Assembly: GCA_937900465.1 (NCBI GenBank)
Contig: CALCEJ010000008.1
Location: forward strand, 1 to 23,661
Direction: 5' to 3'
From: an uncultured Bacteroidales bacterium
Lineage (GTDB): Bacteria > Bacteroidota > Bacteroidia > Bacteroidales > UBA932
DNA: 23,661 nt
Below are positions 14,190 to 23,479 of this stretch, piece by piece (position 1 is the first letter of the stretch; each line of letters opens with the position of its first letter). The translations under genes were made by a program, and so were the position numbers. Below the pieces are notes generated by a model. That model saw nothing but the letters and a program-made list of their open reading frames with translations, was not told the DNA's origin and did not search any database.

Positions 14190-16169
14190 CTACCAACCCG
14201 GGTTCTGGACAAGCTCTCCCCAATGGTTGGAGACCTCTGAATAAGGGATAGGAAGGAAATACTGCCTTTTCTTGAAGACATATCCGTCCACCGCATAGCG
14301 CTCATAGAAATCGGAATTATTGACCGTATAGTTGCAGCCATATACCAGACCGCCCATACCCAGGGAGTTCCCCCAATTGTCACGGCCGGTCAGTTCGGCA
14401 TCTTTCCAACGTCTCGAATCATAGTACCGTTTGCCTTCGAAAGCGAATTCTACATAGCGTTCGTGCTTGATCCAGTTGCGGACCTGCTCCTGCGTAGCGC
14501 CATCCGCGTAGCCCGGCAGGCCGGCACGATAGCGGATGAGATTCAGGTAATGAAGGATGTCAGGATTGCCGGGATCGATTTCGTTCAGGGCCTCGGCATA
14601 AGCAAGATACATCTCCGCCAGCCGGAAGATAGGGAAAGGTTTTTCAACACTGCCTGTACCGCGCCGGTCCAGATCGATACTGCCCCATTTATAAATGGTC
14701 CAGCAGGTCCTGGCGGAAGCTTTGTCGGTGATGATATAGCCATCGGCCATATCTGCACGATAATCTCCGTAATAAATTTCGTTCGAGCCTCCTATGTAAC
14801 CGCGGCCCTGGAAACCGATATTGGCATAGAAACGGGCTTCCCTGTTGAGCGCCTTATTGGGGACCGGGGTGACGGGTGTGCTGCTGCTTGGCACCTTGAA
14901 TCCGGTAATTACCGGGGTCGCGTAGGAAACCGTATTGCCCAGGCCATTGATGTAGTAGCCATCTCCGTCCGTGCAAGGGCCATAATCGACATACAGATCC
15001 GTAGCTTCTTCAATGGTCCGCCCGTCGTTCATAAAGAATGCATCGACCTGTTTCTGGGTAGCGCAATAATAATGGGGATAATAGGTGTTGATCTGGTAGT
15101 AGGAACGCGGGTAAGCGAGCTGGGTCAGAAGGAACATCTGGTTCGGAACGCTTACCTGCCAGATAACCTCACTGTTCCAATAACTGTCTCCGCCCTCAAA
15201 CAGGCCTTTGTAGGAACGGTACGGATCTATCCCGGCAGGCCCTTCCGGCCAGGAGACATCATTACCCGCAAAACTTCCCAGAGGGACAGTTGCATATCCA
15301 TCGTTGGCAGGAACCGTATAAATCTCAAATTTGCCCTCATCTATAAGCGCCTTTGCAGCATCTGCAGCCTTCTTCCATTTATTCATATCCGGAGTTCCGA
15401 TGTTGACATAGGGCCGTCCCTCTTTGTCAACGAACGAAGCATAGTCCGGATTTCCGTTCACCAGCGGACTGGCGGCCCAGAGCAGGACGTGGGCCTTGAG
15501 AGCCATAGCAGCCTGTTTGGACGGACGTCCTAAATCTTCACCGTTAATCATATCAGTATCGGGAAGTCCGTCGATGCAGATTGCCAGATCGCTCAGAATG
15601 AAATCGACGCAGTCGTCGATGGATGCTCTCGTAGTAGGATAATTATCCGCATCGGAATAATCCACCGTATGATCGACGATGACGAAAGGACCGTAGTTCT
15701 CGAGCAAAAGCGAATAATAGAAAGCCCTCAGGAATCTGACATCCAAAGCATACCCCTCTACTTCTCCCTCCTTCAATAATTTGTCGTCGGCCTGGTAGCA
15801 GTTCTCCAGGAACATATTACAAGTCCTGATAGCCCTGTACTGGCCGCTCCATAGATTGAAAATCGGATTGTCGGCCGTTTGCCTGCCCCAGGCGAAAGTC
15901 GAAACGGCATAGGCGTCACGTCCCATATGCATCTCGTCATAATTCACACTGCTCATCCATACACCGGGATCGGCGAAGGACGGCATAGCACCATAGCATG
16001 CGGCCCAGGCTTTCCGAAGAGAGGAACGTTCCGTCCAGATATCATTGAGATTTTCTACTTCGTGCAGATAATCATCCGCTGAGAGAAAATTACAAGATTG
16101 AAGGCACGCAAGACCAAACGCAATTGCGCACATCGTAGTTAGTATCCGTTGTTTCATAATCATACGCAT
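14190..16169 (-). CDS. SusD/RagB family outer-membrane nutrient-binding lipoprotein
   Basis: A protein of 659 residues with lipobox LQSC (Cys26). It has the features of SusD: LRAFYYSLLLENYGPFVIVD in the TPR region, FRLAEMYLAYAEALNE followed by LNLIRYRAGLPGY, and a C-terminal KRQYFLPIPYSEV...LVQNPGW. SusD forms the lid over the SusC barrel and binds oligosaccharide. Its ATG directly abuts the SusC stop (TAA then ATG), so translation is probably coupled. The first Met is used as annotated, but Met3 or Met5 are possible and would shorten only the signal peptide. The sequence gives no direct hint of the bound sugar. Confidence 0.97.
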   Translation of the reverse strand: MRMIMKQRILTTMCAIAFGLACLQSCNFLSADDYLHEVENLNDIWTERSSLRKAWAACYGAMPSFADPGVWMSSVNYDEMHMGRDAYAVSTFAWGRQTADNPIFNLWSGQYRAIRTCNMFLENCYQADDKLLKEGEVEGYALDVRFLRAFYYSLLLENYGPFVIVDHTVDYSDADNYPTTRASIDDCVDFILSDLAICIDGLPDTDMINGEDLGRPSKQAAMALKAHVLLWAASPLVNGNPDYASFVDKEGRPYVNIGTPDMNKWKKAADAAKALIDEGKFEIYTVPANDGYATVPLGSFAGNDVSWPEGPAGIDPYRSYKGLFEGGDSYWNSEVIWQVSVPNQMFLLTQLAYPRSYYQINTYYPHYYCATQKQVDAFFMNDGRTIEEATDLYVDYGPCTDGDGYYINGLGNTVSYATPVITGFKVPSSSTPVTPVPNKALNREARFYANIGFQGRGYIGGSNEIYYGDYRADMADGYIITDKASARTCWTIYKWGSIDLDRRGTGSVEKPFPIFRLAEMYLAYAEALNEIDPGNPDILHYLNLIRYRAGLPGYADGATQEQVRNWIKHERYVEFAFEGKRYYDSRRWKDAELTGRDNWGNSLGMGGLVYGCNYTVNNSDFYERYAVDGYVFKKRQYFLPIPYSEVSNHWGELVQNPGW

Positions 16170-19100
16170 TTAGAGATTAAAGCCGATTTCAACGCCGAGA
16201 GAAACCGTCCATTTGAGCGGATAAGCATAGGAGCTGGTCTGTTCCGGATTCCAATCGGTGAATCTTGAGAATGTATATGGATTCTCAGTGCGACCGAAGA
16301 GATAGATACTCTTGTAGAAGCTTTTCTTCTTCGGAAGGAAAGTATATCCAAGTTCAATGTCAGCGATTCTCAGATAAGAGGCTTCGCGCAGCCAGAAAGT
16401 GGACTGCTGGGAGTTGTTCTGATTCCTCTGCCCGTACGCCAGGCGTGGATAAAGGGCGTCGGGGTTTTCCGTGGCTGTAGTCCCGGAATAAGATGCCGGA
16501 GTCCAGTGATTCTCGAGAGCAACCTTATAGATAGCCCCATTGTCCACTCCCGAGTAAGTCGGATTGAATGGGATACGGCCACCATTGATGGTCCGCCACA
16601 TATTGGCTTTCCCGATGGTTCTGATTGCGAACGTCCAGTTTTTCCAGCTCATATCAAGTGAAAGGGAGAAATTCCATTTCGGATAAATGTTGCCGAGCCA
16701 GATGCGGTCTTTCGCCGTTATAACGCCGTCTCCGTCTATATCCTTGTACTTGATATCTCCGGGCAACACTTCACCCCAGGGTTGGACAGGACTGTTGTCG
16801 ATTTCTTCCTGATCCTTGAACAGGCCGAGGGCGACATAATTCAGAGAGCGGCCATAATCGTATCCTATACCGCTCTGGTAGGGTACTTCCGGATCTGCCT
16901 GTCCGTTCTCAATGATGACATTGGTGTTGTAGCTGATGACCCCCTTCAGGTAATTGATGACGAAATCTCCCCATCTCTTGGAGAAGGTAAAGTCGAAATC
17001 CACGCCGGAAGACTCGGTGATACCCAGGTTCGCCTGGGGTATGGAAGGAAGGCCCAGCGTAGCCGGAATGGTGGACATATATATGAGCTGCCCTTCGTTC
17101 CGGTAGTTGTAATACTCCGTAATGAGTTTGAAGGCGTTGCAGAGTCCGATTTCCAGACCTGCGCTGAATTTGTGGTTCTTCTCCCAGGTCAGGCCCAGTT
17201 GTTCGAGACGGTCTTCGCCGATACCGGCGATAGAGATGCCGCCACCGGCTGCTTTTCCGAATCCGAAGGTATAACCGGTTTTCCCCGCTGTGGTAGCAAG
17301 ATAACCAAAACGGGTCGCGGATCCCGCCGACCCCACCACACCGTAGGTAGCGCGGATTTTGAAAAGGTCCACGACAGGCTTCAGGCCTGCCCACCACGGC
17401 TCATCGGAAATCAGCCAGCCGACACCGAATGAGGGGAAAGGAGACCATCTGTTCTTGGGCGTGAACAATTGGGATCCGGACAATCCGAAATTGAGATCGG
17501 CAAAATACTTGTGCTTCCAGTCGAGAGTAACCCTGCTGGAGACCGACTGCTCCCGGGCTTCCAGCGCGTTGATGAGCAGTGTGCCGCCGCTGCCGGAGGG
17601 ACGGTCGTTGAGCGTTGAACGTTGTTTATAGAGGATCAAGGCTGTCGGGTGGAATTTGCCCCAAAATGAATGGCTGTAATTCAACGAGCCTTGGACTTCT
17701 ATCAGTCTGCTACCATAAGGAGTCGAGGACTGGAAAGACATTTTGTCATCTACGTCCGGGGTCCGGTTGATGGTGACAAGGTTCCCATCTTCGTCATATC
17801 CCGAGCCCAGGAAACTGTTCATATAATCGATGGCGTGCTGCTGATAATTCTTGACATACTGGTGAGTATAGTAATTCACCTTGGAGAATGACGCAATACC
17901 ATTGACAAAGAGACCTTCCGTGATGAAATCCAGTTTCTGAGTCAGGCTCAGGTTAGTGGACATATGGTTTTCATAGACTTTCTTGAATCCGGTCCGGGTC
18001 AGCATAGCCCAGGGATTGGTGACTCCGACAGGTTCCTCCGGGATAGTTCCGTTGGAATATTCGTGAGGAAATAGCGTCGGATTGATGTTGTTCATTACGG
18101 TCAGCAGGCTGTTGACATCCTGGCCGGGCTCGGTTGTCGTCCCATAACGGCCGTCCAGTCCCAAAGTCAGTACCGTAGTAGGCGAAATGTCAGCTTTGAC
18201 ATTTGAACGGAAGTTGAACTGGTTGTAGTTGGCATTCGCATCGTTGCCGCTGTTGAACATACCGTCTTCTTTATAGAAGCCGCCGGACAAATAATAGGTA
18301 ACGACATTTCCGCCGCCGCTGATGTTGAAATTGCCCTTCTGTGCGAGATTGTTGGGCTTTACCATTACGGAATACCAGTCATCGTTCGGGTAGATGTTCA
18401 AATCATCATCCCCGAACTTTATGATCTCCACATCGGTATACAGTGGTTTATCTCCCCGTACGACACGGGCTTCGTTGATCATCTTTGCATAATCTACCGA
18501 ATTGATCCACTGAGGCTTATAGGTGGTATTGTTGACAGTTGTGGAATAATTTACGCGGACCACCGGTTTTTCGGAGACCTTTCCGCCTTTTGTAGTAATG
18601 ACAATTATTCCGTTGGATCCCTCCAGGCCATAAACGGCGGTTGCAGAAGCATCTTTCAGAACGGTGAAGCTCTCGATATCATTCGGGTCGACATCGTCCA
18701 GCGTACGCTTGAGGCCATCTATAAGGATGAGGGGCTCGGTACTTCCTGTCACAGAGTTCAATCCGCGGATAATGAAAGAAGCCCCATCCTTTCCCGGCTG
18801 TCCGGATGACTGGACGAAATTGACACCTGCCACGCGTCCTGCCAACTGAGTCGTCAGGGAGCGGGTGGGCGAGCGGAGTTCCGTAGGGTCTATGCTGGTT
18901 ATCGAGCCGACGATGCTTACTTTCTTCTGCCCCACTGAACCGGTAACGATGACTTCTTCCAGCGTCTGCGTGTCTTCCTGAAGAAGAACGTCGATTGCTT
19001 TGACGTTAGATACCCGCGTCAAATTGACTTCCTGCGTGACATAGCCGAAGCTGGTGATGACAAGTATTGCGTCAGAAGGCACATTCGACATCGAGAAGTT

Positions 19101-19592
19101 TCCGTCGAGATCTGTCACGGTACCCACGAGGGCATTTGATTTGATATGGATGCCGGCACCGATCAGCGGCCCCTGTGAATCCTTTACTATACCGGCTACC
19201 GTGATCCGGTCTCCTCCGGGAGGGGTTTGGGCCCTTCTCTCGGCCTGAGTATTCTGACCCTCGGGTTTTTTGACTGTGACCAGGATATGGTGCCCGTCGA
19301 TCTTATACGTATAAGATTTAGGGAGAATCTGATCGAGGACAGTTTCCAGTTTTGCATTGCTGACATCAATACTGACGCGCGTGTCGGTGTTGACCTGGTC
19401 GTTGTTGTAAAAAAATTCGAGCCCGCTTTGATCCCGTATCGCATCGAACGCTTCCTCGAGGCTGACGTTCTGGAGTTTCAGCGTAAGACGAGTTTGTTGG
19501 GCGTAAGCAGGTGGTGCTGACAGAGCATTCCAGCAAAAGAGTAAGAGCAGAAGCGATAATAGCATCTTCTCTGTTTTTAGTTTTAGAGTCAT
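16170..19592 (-). CDS. SusC-type TonB-dependent transporter with STN signalling domain
   Basis: An outer-membrane importer of 1140 residues. The signal peptide ends near residue 31 (AYA|QQ). It is followed by an STN domain (about 35-108: LKLQNVSLEEAFDAI, LEFFYNN, TVLDQIL), a carboxypeptidase-regulatory-like domain (about 129-205), a SusC TonB box region (LEEVIVTG, 211-218), the plug (LAGRVAGVNF, FIIRGLNS, PLILIDG, VLKDASATAVYG) and a 22-strand barrel. It imports glycan fragments with SusD, driven by TonB. The STN domain contacts FecR-type anti-sigma factors in the periplasm, and one is encoded just upstream, so this transporter probably also senses substrate. The 69-base gap before it (19593-19661) is the largest inside the minus-strand array and is the likely site of a sigma-factor-dependent promoter, although I see no clear consensus there. 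Confidence 0.97.
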   Translation of the reverse strand: MTLKLKTEKMLLSLLLLLFCWNALSAPPAYAQQTRLTLKLQNVSLEEAFDAIRDQSGLEFFYNNDQVNTDTRVSIDVSNAKLETVLDQILPKSYTYKIDGHHILVTVKKPEGQNTQAERRAQTPPGGDRITVAGIVKDSQGPLIGAGIHIKSNALVGTVTDLDGNFSMSNVPSDAILVITSFGYVTQEVNLTRVSNVKAIDVLLQEDTQTLEEVIVTGSVGQKKVSIVGSITSIDPTELRSPTRSLTTQLAGRVAGVNFVQSSGQPGKDGASFIIRGLNSVTGSTEPLILIDGLKRTLDDVDPNDIESFTVLKDASATAVYGLEGSNGIIVITTKGGKVSEKPVVRVNYSTTVNNTTYKPQWINSVDYAKMINEARVVRGDKPLYTDVEIIKFGDDDLNIYPNDDWYSVMVKPNNLAQKGNFNISGGGNVVTYYLSGGFYKEDGMFNSGNDANANYNQFNFRSNVKADISPTTVLTLGLDGRYGTTTEPGQDVNSLLTVMNNINPTLFPHEYSNGTIPEEPVGVTNPWAMLTRTGFKKVYENHMSTNLSLTQKLDFITEGLFVNGIASFSKVNYYTHQYVKNYQQHAIDYMNSFLGSGYDEDGNLVTINRTPDVDDKMSFQSSTPYGSRLIEVQGSLNYSHSFWGKFHPTALILYKQRSTLNDRPSGSGGTLLINALEAREQSVSSRVTLDWKHKYFADLNFGLSGSQLFTPKNRWSPFPSFGVGWLISDEPWWAGLKPVVDLFKIRATYGVVGSAGSATRFGYLATTAGKTGYTFGFGKAAGGGISIAGIGEDRLEQLGLTWEKNHKFSAGLEIGLCNAFKLITEYYNYRNEGQLIYMSTIPATLGLPSIPQANLGITESSGVDFDFTFSKRWGDFVINYLKGVISYNTNVIIENGQADPEVPYQSGIGYDYGRSLNYVALGLFKDQEEIDNSPVQPWGEVLPGDIKYKDIDGDGVITAKDRIWLGNIYPKWNFSLSLDMSWKNWTFAIRTIGKANMWRTINGGRIPFNPTYSGVDNGAIYKVALENHWTPASYSGTTATENPDALYPRLAYGQRNQNNSQQSTFWLREASYLRIADIELGYTFLPKKKSFYKSIYLFGRTENPYTFSRFTDWNPEQTSSYAYPLKWTVSLGVEIGFNL

Positions 19593-19661
19593 AGACTATT
19601 GAATTGGTTATTGAAATTACTGAATCAAAAAATGAATTATTCAAGCCAAGGGAAAGCAAGG

Positions 19662-20810
19662 TCAGTATAGGAAGACGGTGTCTTTATCCATACGATATTT
19701 TATATCTGTCACCGTTGCTATCAGATCCAGCAGATAAGATATGTCGCTCTCCTTTTCCGCACTGCCGGAGAAATGCATATCACATATCTCCGGCCGTTCA
19801 TACACGACCTTGAAATTATACCAGCGCGAGAGTTGGGAGAATATTTCGGAAAGCGGCTGGTTGCGAAACAGGAAAATCCCGTGAATCCACGAAACATAGA
19901 ATTCCGGATTGACCTGCGAAACGGTTACACTGCCATCCGAAAGATCCAGGTGAAAATTACTGCTGGGTTCAAGAATATACTCCTTTTCTTCATAGGGGCG
20001 CTGTATACGGACAGAACCCTCCAGCAAAGTCGTATTGACATAACTGTTGGATGGATATGCATTGATGTTGAATTTCGTGCCCAGGACCTCCACGTTCTGC
20101 TGGCCGCTCTGTACGATAAAAGGATATCCGTCGCGAGTCACTTCAAAAAAAGCTTCACCTATCAGTTCGACGCGGCGCTCCTGCTCGGAAAACTGGTTGG
20201 TAAAAGTCAATCGCGACTCGGAGTTGAGATGAATCCTTGTCTCATCGCAGAGAACGACTTCGTATTCGGCTCCTTTGGGGACGAACAAAACCATTTGATT
20301 GGTCTTTTTCACTTTGGCTCCCCCTGCATCGAACCTTAGTTCTTTACCGGCAGTGTTGGTGACATAAACCCCGTCCACGACTTGCCTTTTAAAGGATTTT
20401 GACAGGTTGATCGGATTCCCGTCGGAAGGGATGAGCCAGGCCATTTTCTCTCCGGGTCTGAAATACGTGATTTCATTGGCCAGATTCGATTGGGATATGT
20501 TCTTTGAGTGATAATAATATAAACCTGAGAGACCAATGACCAATATGGACAAAGCAACCCACAATTGTTTCACTATGCGGCGATGCCGCATAGAAGGGAA
20601 ATCCAATATAGTTGAAATCTCATCATAAAGCTGCTTCTTGTTGAAGCTGTCAGATATCTTTTCGAGACCGCATAATTTCCTGAATAAATGACGGTTTTCC
20701 TGTTTTGAGGAAAGCCATTCCTGGAATTCGGGAGATGCTTCATTTTCGTCTCCGCAAAGTACCCGGTAAAGAATGTCAATGTCACTTAAACTATTTTCGT
20801 CCTTAGCCAT
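19662..20810 (-). CDS. FecR-family anti-sigma factor
   Basis: An inner-membrane regulator of 382 residues. The N-terminal cytoplasmic part (1-80) would bind the sigma factor. One transmembrane helix spans about 83-100 (WVALSILVIGLSGLYYY). The periplasmic part has the FecR domain (about 170-265: FVPKGAEYEVVLCDETRIHLNS, EAFFEVTRDGYPFIV, LGTKFNINAYP) and a C-terminal DUF4974-like region (about 310-382: FRNQPLSEIFSQLSRWYNF). It receives the signal from the STN domain of the SusC transporter and releases the sigma factor. Its ATG lies 2 bases after the sigma stop, so it is translationally linked to it. The order sigma, anti-sigma, SusC is typical of PULs for host or plant glycoproteins. Confidence 0.97.
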   Translation of the reverse strand: MAKDENSLSDIDILYRVLCGDENEASPEFQEWLSSKQENRHLFRKLCGLEKISDSFNKKQLYDEISTILDFPSMRHRRIVKQLWVALSILVIGLSGLYYYHSKNISQSNLANEITYFRPGEKMAWLIPSDGNPINLSKSFKRQVVDGVYVTNTAGKELRFDAGGAKVKKTNQMVLFVPKGAEYEVVLCDETRIHLNSESRLTFTNQFSEQERRVELIGEAFFEVTRDGYPFIVQSGQQNVEVLGTKFNINAYPSNSYVNTTLLEGSVRIQRPYEEKEYILEPSSNFHLDLSDGSVTVSQVNPEFYVSWIHGIFLFRNQPLSEIFSQLSRWYNFKVVYERPEICDMHFSGSAEKESDISYLLDLIATVTDIKYRMDKDTVFLY

Positions 20811-20812
20811 AA

Positions 20813-21337
20813 TTACCCAACTTTTTTTCTAAGAATATGATATGCCTTTGACACCTGTGTCTTGACCGTATTTTCCGATATGGAAAGCTCATCAGCGATT
20901 TCAGAGTAGGATTTCCGCTCAATCCGTGCCATCTTGAATATCTGTTTGCAACGCACCGGCAGCTCTTCAATCGCTTTTTCCAACAATCGGATCAATTCCT
21001 CCTTGACGTTATATCTGTCTTCTGTCGCGACTACATCCACGACAAGTTTATATTGGTAAGAGTAACGTTCGTGATCGCGGAGCCAGTTCAGGGATGCATT
21101 GTAAATGGCCCGATAGGCATAGGCGAAGAAAGTCGCCTCATCGGAGAATGTCAAGGCATTCCGCTTTTCCCAGAGACGGATGAAGAAAGACTGGACGATA
21201 TCTTCCGCTGCATAAGAATCGCCCACTATTTTGAACGCCCAGAGATAGAATTTATCTGAATGGGCAAGAAATATCTTTCGGAAGGCCTCGGTATCGCCCT
21301 TTCGAATTCGCTCAAAATGCTTGATCACATCATCCAT
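20813..21337 (-). CDS. ECF RNA polymerase sigma factor of PUL type
   Basis: A protein of 174 residues. Region 2 is seen at about 10-80 (AFRKIFLAHSDKFYLWAFKIVG, AAEDIVQSFFIRLWEKR). Region 4 is a helix-turn-helix near the C-terminus (RIERKSYSEIADELSISENT, then VKTQVSKAYHILRKK). No region 1 or 3 is present, as in extracytoplasmic-function sigma factors. It directs transcription of its PUL once released by the FecR protein encoded 2 bases downstream. It is the first gene of the leftward array and is divergent from the GH127 gene. Its own promoter is not obvious: the best candidate (TACTTTTT, minus strand, near 21381-21388) lacks a -33 partner. Confidence 0.97.
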   Translation of the reverse strand: MDDVIKHFERIRKGDTEAFRKIFLAHSDKFYLWAFKIVGDSYAAEDIVQSFFIRLWEKRNALTFSDEATFFAYAYRAIYNASLNWLRDHERYSYQYKLVVDVVATEDRYNVKEELIRLLEKAIEELPVRCKQIFKMARIERKSYSEIADELSISENTVKTQVSKAYHILRKKVG

Positions 21338-21395
21338 AACCCATCTGCATCATATATGAATAAACACAGAATTTCGAAAAAGTATTATCAAAAAA

Positions 21396-21410
21396 CTGCA
21401 ATACTTGCAG
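21396..21410. promoter_or_regulatory. 15-bp inverted repeat, possible operator
   Basis: A perfect palindrome, CTGCAA-TAC-TTGCAG, lies in the 172-base divergent region between the sigma-factor gene and the GH127 gene. It is 26 bases upstream of the -33 element of the rightward promoter and about 58 bases upstream of the sigma start. Symmetry and position suit a transcription-factor site acting on either gene. Only one copy was noticed and no matching regulator is encoded here, so chance is possible. Confidence 0.35.
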
Positions 21411-21435
21411 AAGAAATTTTGTTTGAAAAAAGCCC

Positions 21436-21466
21436 TTTGAGTTAAGAGAATATTTGTCTATTTTTG
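21436..21466 (+). promoter_or_regulatory. Bacteroidota housekeeping promoter of the GH127 gene
   Basis: TTTG at 21436-21439, a 19-base spacer, and TATTTTTG at 21459-21466 match the Bacteroidota consensus TTTG-N19-21-TAnnTTTG. Transcription would start near 21472, giving a 5' leader of about 38 bases to the ATG at 21510. This argues for separate, sigma-ABfr-type control of GH127, unlike the ECF-controlled operon on the other strand. Confidence 0.7.
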
Positions 21467-21509
21467 GTCAATTTTTCTTGTGAAACTTATGTGTAATAAA
21501 GAAGAAAAT

Positions 21510-23462
21510 ATGATGAAAATGTCGTGGAAAATATTCGGGAGCGTCTGCATATCTATGCTCGTTTGCTGCTGCTCCGTCACCAGACAGACACCTAATGGCA
21601 TTGCGCGCGAAAGGAAGTATCAGCCTGTGAGGGAATTGTTCAGCCTGAGCGACATCCGCGTCACGGACAGGCAGATGCTCAAGATCCAGGAACTGGACCA
21701 CGACTACCTGCTGTCCCTTGACGTGGACATGCTGTTGTCGTTGTTCCGCAAGGAAGCCGGACTGTCGCAGAATGGCGTCCGGCCCTATCCTTACTGGGAG
21801 TCTGAAGATGTGTGGGGAGAAGGTCCTCTGGCCGGCCACATAATGGGATTCTGGCTGTCTTCTGCGGCTATGATGTACCAGAGCACCGGTGACAAAAGGT
21901 TCATCCCGCTGGTTGAAAAAGCCCTTGAGGGCCTTAGGGAGTGTCAGCTGGCCGACGGAGAAGGTTTCATCGGAGCTCAGCCCGGCGTGAAGAATGTCTT
22001 CCTTGAAGTCGCCGCAGGACGGTTTACCACCAGCAATCCTCTCGTAAATCATACTTGGGAACCTGTCTATGTTATGAACAAGACTATGCTAGGGTTGTAC
22101 GACGTCTTCCTGGCGATGCATCTCGACCTGGCAAAGACCATCCTCACAGACCTTGCGGACTGGTTCGGCTCGGCGGTGCTGGACAAACTGGACGACGAGC
22201 AGGTGCAGAAACTGCTTGTCTGCGAACACGGAAGCATCAACGAGTCCTTCGTCGACACCTATTCCATCACGGGAGAGAAACGATTCCTGGACTGGGCGGA
22301 GAGGCTGAACGATGAGGATATGTGGGTGCCGGCCGCACAGAGGCGGGACATCCTTCAAGGCTGGCACGCCAACACCCAGATACCTAAATTCACTGGTTTT
22401 GAACGCGTGTATACCTATGACGGCAACGCAGATTTCCACGCTGCGGCACGATTCTTCTGGCAGACAGTTGCGGATAATCACACCTGGGTGAACGGCGGCA
22501 ACAGCACCGGAGAGCATTTCTTCCCCATCGGTGAATTCGAGTCCAGGCTCGAGCGCACGAGCGGGCCTGAATCGTGCAATTCCGTCAATATGATGAGGTT
22601 GACCGAGGCGCTGTACCAGGATGACGGCGATATGAAATACCTCGATTACTACGAGCGTGTCCTGCTGAACCACGTCCTGGCAAACTACGATCCCGAAGAG
22701 GGGATGTGTGTATACTATACGTCGATGCGCCCGGGAGCCTACAAGATATATTCTACCAAATATGACAGTTTCTGGTGCTGCACCGGTTCCGGAATGCAGG
22801 CACCTGCCAAATTCGGGAAGATGATTTATTCCCATTCGAAGGATTCCCTTTTCGTGAACCTGTATCTCTCCTCAACTCTCAGATGGGAGGAAAGAGGGAT
22901 GGAAGTGAGGATGGAGACTGATTGCCCCCGGGGGAACAAGGTGCGGTTCACAATCGGGTCCTGCAGGGGTAAAAGCCTGTGTACCATCGCATTCCGCAAG
23001 CCCTGGTGGAGCGCCCGTACAAACGTGACTCTGAATGGGGTGCCTGTCGGTGCAGAAAACGACGGATACCTGACAATAAGCAGGAAATGGAGAAAAGGCG
23101 ATGAAGTTGTCATAGATCTGCAGCCGGAACTCAGCTGCGAAACCGTAAAGGGAGGTTCCCATTATCACGCATTCCTTTACGGCCCCGTCCTTCTTGGCGC
23201 CCGCATTGATAATCCTTCCCTGACAAAAGAGGACTTCCGGTCACCACGGAGGACTGTCCCCGCCAGGAATCTGCCGCTCGATGCTGCCCCGCAGATTACT
23301 GTTTCCCCCGAAAAAGTGGTCGCAGAGATGGAAAGGGCCGATATTGATTCGCTCCTTCGTTTCCATATCAGCGACTCCTGTGCCACCCGTGACTTTTATC
23401 TGGAGCCATACAACGGCATTCACTTCAGCTGCTACGCCATATATTTCCAAAGCAAGGAATAG
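21510..23462 (+). CDS. GH127 family glycoside hydrolase (beta-L-arabinofuranosidase type)
   Basis: A protein of 650 residues from the ATG at 21510. An in-frame GTG at 21480 is possible but lies only ~8 bases from the predicted transcription start, while 21510 is preceded by the purine-rich AAAGAAGAAAAT and gives a proper signal peptide (lipobox-like LVCCC around residues 18-21). It has the GH127/DUF1680 (alpha/alpha)6 pattern. The zinc-cysteine active site known from Bifidobacterium HypBA1 is preserved: Glu335 in GEHFFP (acid/base), Glu354 and Cys356 in PESCNS, and Cys423-Cys424 in FWCCTGSG (nucleophile and ligand). The C-terminal ~200 residues are beta-sandwich. Known activities are beta-L-arabinofuranosidase and, in pectin RG-II utilisation, aceric-acid hydrolase, so the substrate is open. 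It is divergent from the PUL and probably part of it functionally. Confidence 0.93.
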   Translation: MMKMSWKIFGSVCISMLVCCCSVTRQTPNGIARERKYQPVRELFSLSDIRVTDRQMLKIQELDHDYLLSLDVDMLLSLFRKEAGLSQNGVRPYPYWESEDVWGEGPLAGHIMGFWLSSAAMMYQSTGDKRFIPLVEKALEGLRECQLADGEGFIGAQPGVKNVFLEVAAGRFTTSNPLVNHTWEPVYVMNKTMLGLYDVFLAMHLDLAKTILTDLADWFGSAVLDKLDDEQVQKLLVCEHGSINESFVDTYSITGEKRFLDWAERLNDEDMWVPAAQRRDILQGWHANTQIPKFTGFERVYTYDGNADFHAAARFFWQTVADNHTWVNGGNSTGEHFFPIGEFESRLERTSGPESCNSVNMMRLTEALYQDDGDMKYLDYYERVLLNHVLANYDPEEGMCVYYTSMRPGAYKIYSTKYDSFWCCTGSGMQAPAKFGKMIYSHSKDSLFVNLYLSSTLRWEERGMEVRMETDCPRGNKVRFTIGSCRGKSLCTIAFRKPWWSARTNVTLNGVPVGAENDGYLTISRKWRKGDEVVIDLQPELSCETVKGGSHYHAFLYGPVLLGARIDNPSLTKEDFRSPRRTVPARNLPLDAAPQITVSPEKVVAEMERADIDSLLRFHISDSCATRDFYLEPYNGIHFSCYAIYFQSKE

Positions 23463-23479
23463 ACAGGATCTCTCGGCAA

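Noticed and set aside
21480..21509. GTG start at 21480 for the GH127 gene
   Set aside because: It would leave only ~8 bases of leader after the predicted transcription start and place a polar decapeptide before the signal peptide. The ATG at 21510 fits better.
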